From contig JACEFZ010026850.1 in NCBI GenBank assembly GCA_014155875.1, positions 840,001 through 904,000 on the forward strand: a stretch of 64,000 nt of DNA, in the 5' to 3' direction. Below the pieces are notes generated by a model. That model ran no database searches. It was not told the DNA's origin and saw only the letters and a list, made by a program, of their open reading frames with translations. The number at the start of each line of letters is the position of its first letter. Position 1 is the first letter of the stretch. Both the position numbers and the translations under genes were made by a program. Of the stretch, positions 22,543-32,828 are shown one piece after another. Source of the stretch: Cepaea nemoralis. Lineage: Eukaryota > Mollusca > Gastropoda > Stylommatophora > Helicidae.

Positions 22543-23150
22543 GTTTTAATCAAAATGTTTGTCATTACAAAATTTCCAAGCCCACGAGCTGGTGTAAAAG
22601 CTTCCTAATCATACGTTTCCCAAAACTAATTAAAGGGAAAATCCCAAATGCGCCTTCGCGTGGTTCATTCATTCATTGGCACCTTGCCGTCTTGACAGAC
22701 GATAGTTTGTAAGGGATGGAGTTATTGCCTCTCCATAGCACAAAGCCTGGGCTGAAATATAGAGATCATGTGTTGTCCAAACAGCATGATCCCTCTCTCG
22801 GCCTGCCTAGTTCACTCCAGAGGAAAGGTAACACCTCTACATCTGGAACAAGACAAGCTGCAGAAGCTGCCGGATCAGAAAAGCAATGCTCTAATTGTCC
22901 GCCTTTCGGAGCTTCGATCCTAGACCAGCCGCCAACCAAGGCTTAGGGCTGGTCTGCCCTGCCATGACACTTTGTCTTTAGGTTGCATTTCCTCGCACCA
23001 GGGTAAGGCTTGTACCCTCCAATTGCGCTCTTCCGCCCGAAGCCGTTGGCACAATGTGGAGGTGTCGGGTTTGGTAAGCGCCACCCAACGTGGTAGAAGA
23101 TGGATAACACACCTGGTGTGGCAAATGTGATACTTAGGGAGGAGTGAGTG

Positions 23151-23345
23151 GCACCTTGCAGTCTTGACAGACCAAAGTATGTGAGTTGCAATGTGGCCAA
23201 AATTCCATCACAATGCCTGGGCATAGCTTCAGAGAATCACTGTGGTGCCCAAACGACATGTTCCCTCTCTCGGCCTCGCCTTATGTTTTCCAGAGGAATG
23301 GGTAACCAGTACGTCTGGCACAAGGTAGGCTGCAGACGTTGGCGG
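23151..23345 (+). repeat. Third copy of the inverted-repeat arm
   Basis: Direct relative of 22676-22850: ggcaccttg, gtcttgacagac, tccctctctcggcct, ccagaggaa and gtctggcacaag recur in the same order. It lies immediately after the right arm. Continues weakly to about 23500. At 23568-23684 a separate ~40-base segment (gcggatc...ccgccggagata) occurs twice. Confidence 0.7.
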
Positions 23346-23813
23346 CACAGCGTCAAACCTCCGAGACCTCGCCTCCACGAGCAGGTGGAGAGTGGTGGCC
23401 AGACCCTAAAACCCAAGGAACCCGACTTAGAGGCGTTCAGCCAAGTCCCACAGGTGAGGGCCTCGTACGCGCCTAAACCGTAGGACACGCACATCTGTCA
23501 AACACAAGTGTCCAGACCTGTGTGAAGCGTGCACTATCGTCAGACTCCCCGCCTGACTTTTGCGGATCCCACGACCATCGGGAATAGGCTCGCCGGAGAT
23601 ATTGCTCGTCTGTTGCAAGCAAATCTCCCATCCTTCCACTGTGCGGATCTCGCGACCAGCGAGAATAGGCCCGCCGGAGATAAAGAAACGATAAAAGTAG
23701 TGGTATTTCAATTGCGCTTGCGCTCTTAGGGAGGAGTATCCACAAGAATAAATGAACATCACTAAGGCGCTCTTTAATGTTAGGGTTATTACCACAGAGG
23801 GGTGTATCCATTT

Positions 23814-23815
<2 letters not shown>

Positions 23816-23858
<43 letters not shown>

Positions 23859-23940
23859 GGTATTTGGTGTTCTGGTTCAACTCTGTTGCTGATATTCTTC
23901 CAATCCACTGTCTCAATCCATCCATCCTAGCAACTTAAAG
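23816..23940 (-). mobile_element. RTE-like LINE subfamily 1, 3' end with (ATC)n tail
   Basis: (ATC)n at 23816-23858, then the complement of the subfamily 1 3' end (ggtgttctggttcaactctg, gatattcttccaatccac). Orientation is minus. Confidence 0.8.
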
Positions 23941-24158
23941 TGTTGCTAAAGGCTGGGGACATAGTCCTAGCCATGTAGATGCGAAAAGCAAGGGGAAACT
24001 ACCAAATTGTGGATCGCAAGAAACGCAATATGGTAGTGTGTTAAAGATTCAAAAGATTATTCCTGACAATAATTGATTTAAACAATGAAAACATACCCAC
24101 AAATTTAAACAATGACATCATATTCAAGACATTGATTTAAACAATGAAATAATATTCT

Positions 24159-24405
24159 TGTTTTTTTTTTTTGGCATATCCTTTTACAGGACATCGCTGT
24201 CAACAGCAGCATCTTTCAGCTGTCTGTTGATTTCTTGGCAAGATTACGCTCAGTAGTTTGCCATTGCTTTCTGAGCGGCCGGCTCAGTATCCCGCAAGTC
24301 ACCAGCGGGGGTCGAACCGCTCCCAGTTCTCTCCCGCTACGAGACTCTGCGTGATAAACGGGATTACGGAGAAAGTGTTGTAACCCCTCAGCCAGAGAGA
24401 CCGGC
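24159..24405 (-). mobile_element. tRNA-derived SINE, subfamily A, with target duplication
   Basis: Full-length copy on the minus strand. The A box (tggctgaggggtta on that strand) is near 24382-24394, the B box (ggttcgacccc) at 24307-24317, then the core ATGGCAAACTACTGAGCG, and a T run at the left corresponding to an A tail. It is flanked by the perfect 11-bp repeat aataatattct at 24148-24158 and 24406-24416. Confidence 0.92.
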
Positions 24406-24607
24406 AATAATATTCTAGACAATGATTTAAATACTGAAATCACGTTCCAGAAAATTTACACCCCAGGCATTAACTGTTTTAAACCCTGAAAACAACCCTC
24501 ATTTAAGAAATGAACACACACTCCAAACAGTTTTAAACTAACAAAATATTTTTAATTTCATACAATTTGAATGCAGTTTTAATCATAAAGAGATTTCTTG
24601 TTCCCAG

Positions 24608-24874
24608 GTATCAAGAACCGATGGAAATCAGAGTCTGTCTAGAGCCGAACAAAGAGCACAAGAAAAACAGAAGCTCATGGAAAGATTAAGAAAGAGTACA
24701 GAAACTTTACAAAAACTTAAGGAAGAGGCAACCAAGAAAGACACAAGAAAATTGTCAACTTTGGTTTCAAAGAGAATACGGAATACAGAAAATAAAAGGA
24801 AGTTACTGAAAATAAACTGTATTGCAAAGATGCAAACCCAGCAACAATTACAGAAGGGAAAGAAATGTCCATAA
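24608..24874 (+). CDS. Unrecognised repeat-rich gene, last exon
   Basis: Acceptor gatttcttgttcccag ends at 24607 and phase is 0, matching the 21808-21924 donor. It encodes 88 residues and a TAA. The sequence is very basic and helical: SRAEQRAQEKQKLMERLRKS, TLQKLKEEATKKDTRK, RIRNTENKRKLLK, ending QQQLQKGKKCP. This predicts a charged coiled coil. An ATG at 24677 is internal, not a start. An AATAAA follows 57 bases after the stop, which supports this as the 3' end. The Lys/Arg run could bind nucleic acid or microtubules; that is speculation. Confidence 0.75.
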   Translation, partial: VSRTDGNQSLSRAEQRAQEKQKLMERLRKSTETLQKLKEEATKKDTRKLSTLVSKRIRNTENKRKLLKINCIAKMQTQQQLQKGKKCP

Positions 24875-24930
24875 AGTACGCTGAGTCTGTAATACCAAAT
24901 TGTTCATAGTTTAGAAATAGCTAAGTTTGT

Positions 24931-24936
24931 AATAAA
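24931..24936 (+). promoter_or_regulatory. Polyadenylation signal
   Basis: AATAAA 57 bases after the stop codon of the last exon, within a short AT-rich 3' UTR. It is the canonical hexamer; the cleavage site is not determined. Confidence 0.65.
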
Positions 24937-25204
24937 CTCAAAACAAGACATTGTTGTATGAATGTAAATCATTGTTAATATAAGATTAGCATGACTGTAA
25001 GAGTTAGTATAACGACAGAATAAAAGACATAAGTAGTAAGTTGGTACAGGTAAAAGAAAATACAGTTGTTTTCTAGACTGAGAAATAAATAGACCCCGCG
25101 AGGACTGATTATAACACTTCTGATAAGGAAGCGGGAGAAAGCAGTCATTTCTAATGCATGATTGAACATGGTAGCCTATGTTCTAAGGACAAAACAATAT
25201 AAAA

Positions 25205-25206
<2 letters not shown>

Positions 25207-25296
<90 letters not shown>
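25207..25296. repeat. (TA)n microsatellite
   Basis: About 45 TA dinucleotides without interruption, at the left edge of the triple-unit array. Confidence 0.97.
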
Positions 25297-25298
<2 letters not shown>

Positions 25299-25299
25299 C

Positions 25300-25521
25300 T
25301 GGTGGTCTTATTTCATACAGTCCCAATAACACAACCACTGGGGGATTTGATCCTCAAATACGTTGTATAACAACCAACCTTACTGCCTCTATTTCATAGG
25401 GAACAGTATGAGTGATGCCTCGTATTTGTAGACCTACCCACTCCGCATACCTCGTGTGGTAGGTATGTCGCAGACATTATTCCAACCTCTACCTCTCTTA
25501 GTTTATAGTAAAAAAAGTTTT

Positions 25522-25592
<71 letters not shown>

Positions 25593-25808
25593 CAATCTTG
25601 CTTCTCTGTGCTTACCAACACCATGTGTATTACCAGTGGTTAGATCTCTTATGCAGTCCCTAAAACACAAGCACTGGGTGATTTTGATCTTTAAATATGT
25701 TGTATAACAATCAACCTTACTGGCCCTATTTCATAGCGAACAGTATGAGTGAAGCCTCGTATTTCTAGACCGACCTACTCCGCATTCCTCATGCGGTATG
25801 TCGCAGAC

Positions 25809-25897
<89 letters not shown>

Positions 25898-26106
25898 ACA
25901 TCTTGCTTCTCTGTGCCTACCTACATCACGTGTATTACCAGTATTGGATCTTATACAACCCCAATAACTCAAGCACTGGGCGATTTGATCCTTAAATATG
26001 TTGTATAACAATCAACCAAACTGACTATTTCATAGGGAACATTATGAGTGAAGCGTCGTACTTGTAGACCGACGTTCCCCGCATACCTCATGTGGTATGT
26101 TGCAGG

Positions 26107-26180
<74 letters not shown>
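25300..26180. repeat. Three ~300-bp direct repeats each ending in (CT)n
   Basis: Each unit has cttatttcatacagtccc-like, gatttgatccttaaatatg, ttgtataacaatcaacc, ggtatgtcgcagacatt blocks and then a (CT)n run (25523-25589, 25813-25895, 26109-26179). Spacing between equivalent points is ~335 and ~303 bp. Leu/Ser or Glu/Arg frames over the (CT)n runs are artefacts. Confidence 0.9.
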
Positions 26181-26181
<1 letters not shown>

Positions 26182-26559
26182 TACATATACTTTGCACATG
26201 CCCACGTACACCAGCATTTTGTCTGTTGAGCGGTGTTTATGTATGTATGTGCGTTCACGCATATCAGTCTACCCAGACTTTAAGACTCGCCCCTATAATA
26301 AAATATAGGAGCACATAATGGGGTTTTGGTTAGTACCACCATCAATCTTGCGCGCCTCATGCTTCGCTGGTACATCCACTGTAATTGCTCAGATACCCTT
26401 ACCAGACCAGTTACCGTCCTGCCCTGCTTGCCCTCCTGCCCCGCCTCCCTTCCGTCTATGTGCTCACTGAACCGCAACACCTAGCACCGGGTATAAGAAT
26501 ACATCGGAGATTTTCTGAGCTGCTTACAGATCCGAACTGTGAGGTGAGTATGAACATTT

Positions 26560-27280
26560 TCTCTATTAACATTTTTTTCAATTAAACATTTTCTTCAACT
26601 AACATCTTTTTCAATTAACATTTTTTTTCAATTCTCATTTTCTCCTCATTGCTTTCATTTTTTCATGCTTTTGTTCTTCTCGTCCTGTCGTCACCTTCTA
26701 ATGTAGTCACAGGAGATCTCCTTGACTGTATGTTATGTTTGTGAATGTGTTTGTTTGCTGATGAAGGCTAATCGCCGCAACGTCCTTTATGTGTCTTAAC
26801 TCTGTTATGTAAAGCTGCACTACTTTATGTCATTTTATATTGTTTACACCTTCACAGCTTTACCGCAGTTCCACCAAATTTTATTCATATTTTTCTATGT
26901 TCTATGGCCAGTATTATAGGCTGGAAATTCGGAGACTTATGTAAGGGACATACGAATGTTTGAGAGGGAGACAGATGGTCGACTTATGCATCTATGTATT
27001 TCATTTGAATGAAGGAGAACAAGGGAGTTGATATTGCCCTCACTCCGATAATTTGACATCATGGTATGGAGGGAAAAACCTGTATCAAAGGCAATGGGCA
27101 GACATGATCGCCAAAGCCACACTGCATGGACTATATGGCCAAGATTTACATCTGCTGATGGTTGTGTATAGTTTATATATTTTACATAGTTTATGTATAA
27201 TATTATATATTAATTAGATGTATATAAATTTACAGATTTGTTTTAACTGACGTAGAGAACGTCAGATCGCTCATTTCAAA
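26560..27280 (+). other. Non-genic, small LINE-like remnant
   Basis: T-rich repeats of caattaacatttttt at 26565-26640. Around 27060-27160 the plus strand reads QWADMIAKATLHGLYGQDL, similar to LINE C-termini. No host gene supported. Confidence 0.4.
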
Positions 27281-27379
27281 TTGATTTGAGATTGTTTTGG
27301 TTTTACCATGAATGAAGATAAAGGTATCTCATGGCAGATATGTCTTAAGAGTATGTTTAACAGGTCTTAAAGTAGTGGT

Positions 27380-27580
27380 AGGTTTTAGGGGTGTGTTGAG
27401 ACAACCATCTGATGGTACCTAGAGATTGCGATAGGACTTAAGGGTATGACGGATTTTAGAGATGTGACAAGTCTTAGAAAAGTGATAGGTTTTAGAGGTG
27501 TGTTGAGGCCATCTGATGGGACATAGAGATTGTGAGAGTACCTAAGGGTGTGACAGGTTTTAGAGATGTGTTTCACGTCT
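27380..27580. repeat. Two-copy ~100-bp tandem repeat
   Basis: ggttttagaggtgtgttgag, ccatctgatggg, catagagattg and taagggtgtgac blocks occur twice in order, with internal deletions. Confidence 0.75.
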
Positions 27581-27604
27581 TTGGGGTGTGACAGGTCTTT
27601 GAAC

Positions 27605-27782
27605 GAATTCAGATTATGCTTTTCTCACAACTGACATGATGAATTCAAAGAATGTTTTTCTCATAACCACCATGATGTATTCATAAAATGCTTTTCTCAT
27701 AAACCAACTATCATGTAATCAAAGAATGCTATTCTAACAGCTGACATGATGAATTCAAAGAATGCTATTCTCATAACATCTA
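27605..27782. repeat. ~35-bp minisatellite, left block
   Basis: Units of the form gaattcaaagaatgctttt ctcataacaactatgatg, alternating with a variant containing taacagctgacatgatg. The array continues at 28031-28262 and 30985-31480, interrupted by insertions. Confidence 0.9.
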
Positions 27783-28030
27783 ATTTTTTTTTTTTTTAGC
27801 ATTTCCTTTACAGGACTTAGCTGTCAACGCCAGCATCTTTCAGCTGTATGTTGATCTCTTGGCAAGATTACGCTCAGTAGTTTGCCATTGCTTTCTGAGC
27901 GGCCGGCTCAGTATCCCGCAAGTCACCAGCGGGGGTCGAACCGCCTCAGTTCTCGCTCCGCTACGAGACTCTGCGTGATAAACGGGATTACAGAGAGAAA
28001 GTGTTGTAACCCACAGCCAGAGAGACCGGC
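27783..28030 (-). mobile_element. tRNA-derived SINE, subfamily A, with target duplication
   Basis: Nearly the same as the 24159-24405 copy. Perfect 11-bp flanks cataacatcta at 27772-27782 and 28031-28041. The T run at the left end marks the A tail on the minus strand. It is inserted in the minisatellite. Confidence 0.93.
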
Positions 28031-28262
28031 CATAACATCTATGATTTATTCAAATAATGCTTTTCACATAACAACTACCATGTAACCAAAGAACAGCTGA
28101 CATCATTAATTCAAAGAATGATGTTCTCATAACAACTATGATTTATTGAAATAATGCTTTTCTAACAGCTGACATGATGAAGTCAAATAATGCTTTTCTC
28201 ATAACTGTAATGTATTCAAATAGTGCTTTTCTCATAACTACTATGATGTATTCAAATAATCA
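28031..28262. repeat. ~35-bp minisatellite, middle block
   Basis: Same units as 27605-27782, ended by the LINE tail caatcaatc at 28261. Confidence 0.9.
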
Positions 28263-29416
28263 ATCAATCATGTGCCATGCCAGAAAGCGCGGCGGTCATG
28301 ACTCGCCATTTCACTCGATCACCAGAGTCGTGGATCAGCTCAGTGTTCCTGTCTCGTCCATGCCATGTGGCCAAGCCATCCAGGTATTTACTTCTCGGTC
28401 TTTCTCTTGGTCTGTTCCCTTCGATCTTGCCAGTTGTCACTAAGTTCTCCAATCCATTTCTTCTCATAACATGTCTACAAAATTTTGACTGTCTGCGTCT
28501 AATTTCTCTAATCAATTTACGATTTTCATTTGTCTCCTGTAGTACTTGGTAATTGATTTTTCTGTCTGTCCATGGTATTCTTTGCATTTTCCTCAGAAAC
28601 CACATTTCTGCAGCCATCAGATGTCTTTCAGCTTGACTGCTCATTGTCCAAGTTTCACATCCATACGAAAGAACAGGCTCTATGTATCCCCTCAACACTC
28701 TTTTTCTCGTTTCAATTGACATCTTTTTATTGGTCAGAATGTTTTTCATTCTTGCTAAAGGCTACTTTCGCCATGGCGATTCTTGTTCTAATCTCTACAA
28801 GGCATCTCCCATAAGATGTTATGACTGTACTTGTTGAAGAATATTCCCATTTACGTGTATATTACATTGTGGTATTTCGTTCTTCCTAGTGACGACCATA
28901 TCATGTGTCTTTTTACAATTTAATTCTAACCCCAGTTGCTCACTGTGTACAACAACCGCATCTACTAATTGTTGCAGATCCTGCTCATTGTCCGCAATCA
29001 ATACTGTATCATCTGCATATCTAATGTTATTGATGTTTCGTCCTCCAATGCTGATTCCATTTATATCTTCTACATTTCTGAAAATATTTTCACTGTATAC
29101 GAAAAAAAAGATCTGGAGACATTACACATCCCTGCCTAACACCTCTCTTAATAGGCTGATATTGTCCCACTTCATTATCAATCCTTATGGCAGGTTGTTG
29201 TTTCCAATATATGTTTTTTTTATAAGTCTAATGTCTTTCCCATGAATAGTGTAGATCTGCAAGCATATCCACCATGTTGACATGTCTAACTCTATCAAAA
29301 GCCTTTGTGTAGTCAATAAAGCAAAGATGTATATCCTTGTTTACTTCTATAGCACGTTCAATAACTGTTCGCAGCATATACACAGCATTTACCTGGCTCT
29401 TTCCTTCTACAAACCC
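28263..29416 (-). mobile_element. RTE-like LINE subfamily 2, 3' two-thirds
   Basis: Minus-strand LINE. The tail (GATT)n lies at 28258-28268. The C-terminus (28264-28749) contains RVLRGYIEPVLSYGCETWTM, MWFLRKMQRIPWTD, LATWHGRDRNTELIHDSG and GMAHD. The RT palm is at 28819-29060 (DNEQDLQQLVDAVVVHSEQ). Motif A (FIDYTKAFDRVRH) lies near 29300. The upstream part of RT reappears at 30927-30990, so the element was split by an insertion. Stops and frame changes make it inactive. Confidence 0.85.
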
Positions 29417-29424
29417 ACATCATG

Positions 29425-30680
29425 TGAGGAATCATGTATGTGTCTAGATGTGAGGATGTGTGTGTGGTTGTTATGTGAGGATGTGGTGGGATGGGGTGTG
29501 GAGATTGTATGTGTGGAGTGTTGTGTGTGGGGGATGTGTATAGGTGATGTGTGGATGGTGGGAAGTGGATGTGGGGGATGTGTGTGTGTGTGGGGGGGAT
29601 ATTTGGGAGGATGGTTGGAAGTATGTGGGTGTTGGTGGGTTGGGGGTGTGGGTAGAGAATGTGTATTTGGGTGGGTTAATGTGTGTGTAGGAGATTGTGT
29701 GGGTTGGGGGATGGGTGTGTAATGAGTGTGGGTAGGGGGTGTCTGTGAATGGGATATGTCTGTATGGGTGTGAGTGTGGATGGGGTAAATGTGAGTGGGT
29801 GGAGGATGTATGTTGGGTGGTGAGGATGTTTGTAGGTGGGGTGTATGGGTGGGTGGGGAGATGTGTGTGTGGGGTGAGAGATGTGTGGGCGGGGATATGT
29901 GGGGGATGTGTTTGTGTGTGTGCATGGGGGGAATGTGTTTATGGGTGGAGTTTTGTGTGGGAGGGGAGATGTGTGAGAGGTGTGGGATGTTTAAATGGAT
30001 GAAGGATGTATGTGAGGATGGGGGATGTGTGTTTGGTTGGGTGATTGGGGTGTGTGTGTGGGTTGGAGGGTAGATGAAAGATGCATGTGTTGATGGGCGG
30101 GTGGGTGATATGTGGGTGCGAGTTGTTGATGGATGAGTACATGAGTGGGTGGATGTGTGTGAGAGATGAGTATAGGTGGGGGTTGTGTGTGAGCGGCGGA
30201 TGTGTGTGGTGGGGTATATGTGGGAGGTGTGTGGTTTTTGGTGTTTATGGGTGGGGGATATGTGTGGGCAGGTGGGGAGATGTGTTTGTTGGTGGGGATG
30301 TGTGTATAGGTGGGGGATGTATAGTTGAGAAGGGGCGGATATTGTGTGGGTGAATGGGTGTAGGTTGGCTGATGTGTGTGTGGGTGGGTGGGGAAAATTG
30401 TGAGGGTGCGGGATGTGTGGGTTGGCGGGGGTATGTGTGTGTGGGTTTGTGATGAGTGTTTTGCTGGGTGTGTATGGGTGGGTGGTGGAGAATATGTGGG
30501 TGAATGTGTGCGTATCGGTTATGGGATGGGTGGGGGAAATGTGTGTGGGTGGGGGATCAGTGGGTTGGTGGCGGCATGTATGTTTGCCTGGGTCTATGTG
30601 AGTGCGTGGAGGTATGTGTGGGTGGGGGAAGTGTAGGTGGCTGCGGGATGTGAGAGTGGATGGGGGATGTGTCTCACAAC
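29425..30680. repeat. GT-rich strand-asymmetric low-complexity array
   Basis: 1.25 kb in which the plus strand is almost only G, T and scattered A (gggtgggggatgtgtgtg and variants), with very little C. The minus strand gives a spurious 462-codon His/Thr/Pro frame. Units are irregular. Confidence 0.9.
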
Positions 30681-30689
30681 ATTGCAATA

Positions 30690-30925
30690 TGCACTGTTTA
30701 TGTTTGCAACTTTCATTTGACAATGTTTTATTTTTCCCATGTGAATGTATCATGCGTAATATGCATTGTTTATGCTTACAAAATCCATTTGACAATGTTT
30801 TTTCCTCCTAAGTAAATGTAACATGCACATTTGATGAATGAAAGATGAGTGAATGAAAGGGCCGAATGTAAGAAGGGCCTGCGTGCCCAATTTGTTACCC
30901 TTTTTAAATAAAGTTCGTTCGGTCG
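30690..30925 (+). mobile_element. LINE 3' end of the AATAAA/TTCG family
   Basis: The last ~90 bases (gggcctgcgtgcccaattt, aataaagttcgttcg) match 12960-13029. Upstream is a doubled segment (catttgacaatgtttt at 30712 and 30787). It closes the insertion that split the RTE-like LINE. Confidence 0.6.
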
Positions 30926-30926
30926 T

Positions 30927-30990
30927 TCTTCCCTATTTCAGGTTGTATTTTCTTCCTCACTCTTTGCATGATAATTCGAAGCAAGATCTT
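30927..30990 (-). mobile_element. RTE-like LINE subfamily 2, remaining 5' piece
   Basis: Minus strand encodes LLRIIMQRVRKKIQPEIG, the RT segment that precedes GFVEGKSQVNA at 29416 in an intact element (compare LLRIIMRRTRKKIKMEIS in the 16.5-kb copy). The 29417-30926 insertion therefore lies inside RT. Confidence 0.8.
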
Positions 30991-31480
30991 TGATTCAAAT
31001 AATGCTATACTCATAACATTTATGATGTATTCAAGTAATGCCTTTCTAACAGCTGACATGATGAAATCATTCAATGCTTTTCTCGTAACAACAATTATTA
31101 TTTCAAATAATGCTTTTCTCAAAACCACCATGTTGTATTCAAATAATGCTTTTCTAACAGCTGATATGATGAATTCAAAGAATACTTTTGTCATAACAAC
31201 TATCATGTTTTCAACAAAAAAAAAATGCTTTTCTAACAGCTGACATGATAAATTCAAATAATGCTGTTCTCTTAACAACTACCATGTATTCAAATAATGC
31301 TTTTCTAACAGCTGACATGTTGAATTCAAGGAATGCTTTATCATAATAATTATGATGCATTCAATTAATGCTTTTCTCATAACTGACATGATGATTTCAA
31401 AGAATGCTTTTCTCACAATTGACATAATGAACTCAAATAATGGTTTCATCAACAAACTCCATATAACCACCTTCTCATAA
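30991..31480. repeat. ~35-bp minisatellite, right block
   Basis: Continuation of the array at 27605: caaataatgcttttctaac, agctgacatgatgaattc and cataacaactatcatg units. Confidence 0.9.
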
Positions 31481-31499
31481 AACCGTGTTGTGAGCAAAG

Positions 31500-32265
31500 A
31501 ATATGTGACAATATACAGCAGGGAACCAAATAAAGCTACTTAAAATTGTTATCTGGCCATGACCAGATTTTAACAAATGTGTTATATGTTGTCGTTAAAA
31601 TGATATTATTGATCACTAAAATTGCTTTTGGTATGGCGAGCTTCTGGGTGTACCAACATTATGTATACAGGTATTAATACTGTCGATCTTATATTATCAC
31701 CATCCTTGTTGTCTTTCCATGGTGTGTTAACAGTGTAGTTAATTGTATTAATGTTTGCTATTCTAATTTCAAAAAGGTATAGTTTTTTTTTTGTTCGCTC
31801 GATTTTATCTTAAGCGTAGTCCATGTGATACTACTAGTGCACTGGACTGATTTTACGTGTGGATTAGTCTTCTTATTGCCAATGGTCCTCACCGTCAAGT
31901 CAAACACACTCCGACTTCTGAGATACTTGTAATTTACGTCACCATGTCAAGGACAAGAAGTCCACATTTTAGTCCAGATGACCGGTCTAGGGGTTGAACC
32001 CGCTACCTCGGCAGGTGTTTCAGAACTTCCATGCTGATCTCCAGGGTATAGGTTATTATAGTTTCCGTGAGCCGTTCAAAATAAGTTGCAGGGTCAGTTC
32101 AGTGTGTGTGTCAAAAATATGAGATTTTGTGTGATTTTAGACAGGAAAACATAAAGGAATTAGCTACCTACCTCACATGGTAAATGTAAAATCTTAGCAC
32201 ATCACATTTCCTAAAGCAGTCTATATGAGCCATTGGTTTCCCCTTGCCTGACTGTTTTATTTATA
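31500..32265. other. Non-genic; possible tRNA-like SINE remnant
   Basis: No coding evidence. gaccggtctaggggttgaac at 31980 and cgctacctcggcagg resemble a degraded tRNA-type promoter region, but no full element is clear. Confidence 0.3.
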
Positions 32266-32268
32266 CAG

Positions 32269-32735
32269 TGTGTTTGTAATGTCTCATTACACTTTGAGTG
32301 TAGAACAATTGTGAAAAATGAAGTACATGACGTCTTCAAACAATGTGCTCAAAATTTCATTAAATTAGTTACAATAGTCACTGCTTTGGTCTAAATTTGT
32401 TTTGGGGAAGCTGGAAAGTACCAATGAAGTATTCATTATAACTTATTCAAAAAATTTCTAAACGTAATGCCACGATTAGGCTGTTTATCGGGAAATCTTG
32501 CTATAAATCTTTGAACAACCGTCCGTGTGTATCCACAGCCATTTCAAAACACTTATTCAACCCAAAAAACAATTCTTTCTTCTATTGATAACACCATTCT
32601 GCTGGCAGTGTAAAGAATTACTCCAGCTGCATATTGCTTTACTATGGACAGTGGAGCACATTTTTTGATAACGTCATGTACTTTATTTTTCAAAATTGTT
32701 CAAAGTGTAGTGAATCTTTACAAACACTCTCTATA
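32269..32735. mobile_element. Short DNA transposon with ~80-bp terminal inverted repeats
   Basis: Left end gtgtttgtaatgtctcatta and right end (reverse complement) gtgtttgtaaagattcacta extend as inverted repeats of ~80 bp, including acactttga, aagtacatgacgt and aatgtgctc. On the minus strand the interior shows VVQRFIARFPDKQPNRG, like the N-terminal helix-turn-helix of mariner-type transposases. It is probably a deletion derivative. Confidence 0.75.
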
Positions 32736-32828
32736 TATTAGGACGTGTAGACAACGATGGAGCGACAGATACGGACATTAAATTAATGATACAAAAGGCA
32801 AGAGGAGCTTTCATTGCAGTGGGAAATG

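Larger units (their letters stand above)
22035..23100. repeat. Large inverted repeat, arms ~430 bp, spacer ~200 bp
   Basis: The left arm (22035-22475) and right arm (22676-23100) are diverged reverse complements. Next to the spacer a 32-base pair matches with one mismatch (centre cgtctgtcaagacgg at 22452-22466). Further out, aggcaggccgagagaggga pairs with the complement at 22795-22812, and agggcagacc near 22150 pairs with ggtctgccct near 22952. The spacer holds an (AGT/AGC)n tract. It could be a foldback-type transposon or two opposed copies of one repeat. Confidence 0.8.

Noticed and set aside
26385..26545. Possible exon ending GAG/gtgagt near 26540
   Set aside because: A donor-like site exists but no acceptor with an open frame between; it lies after the predicted poly(A) signal.
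29407..30795. 462-codon His/Thr/Pro minus-strand frame
   Set aside because: Produced by the C-poor, GT-rich low-complexity array; no domain or splice evidence.
27605..31480. CRISPR-like array
   Set aside because: The repeats are adjacent tandem units without distinct spacers, in an animal genome.
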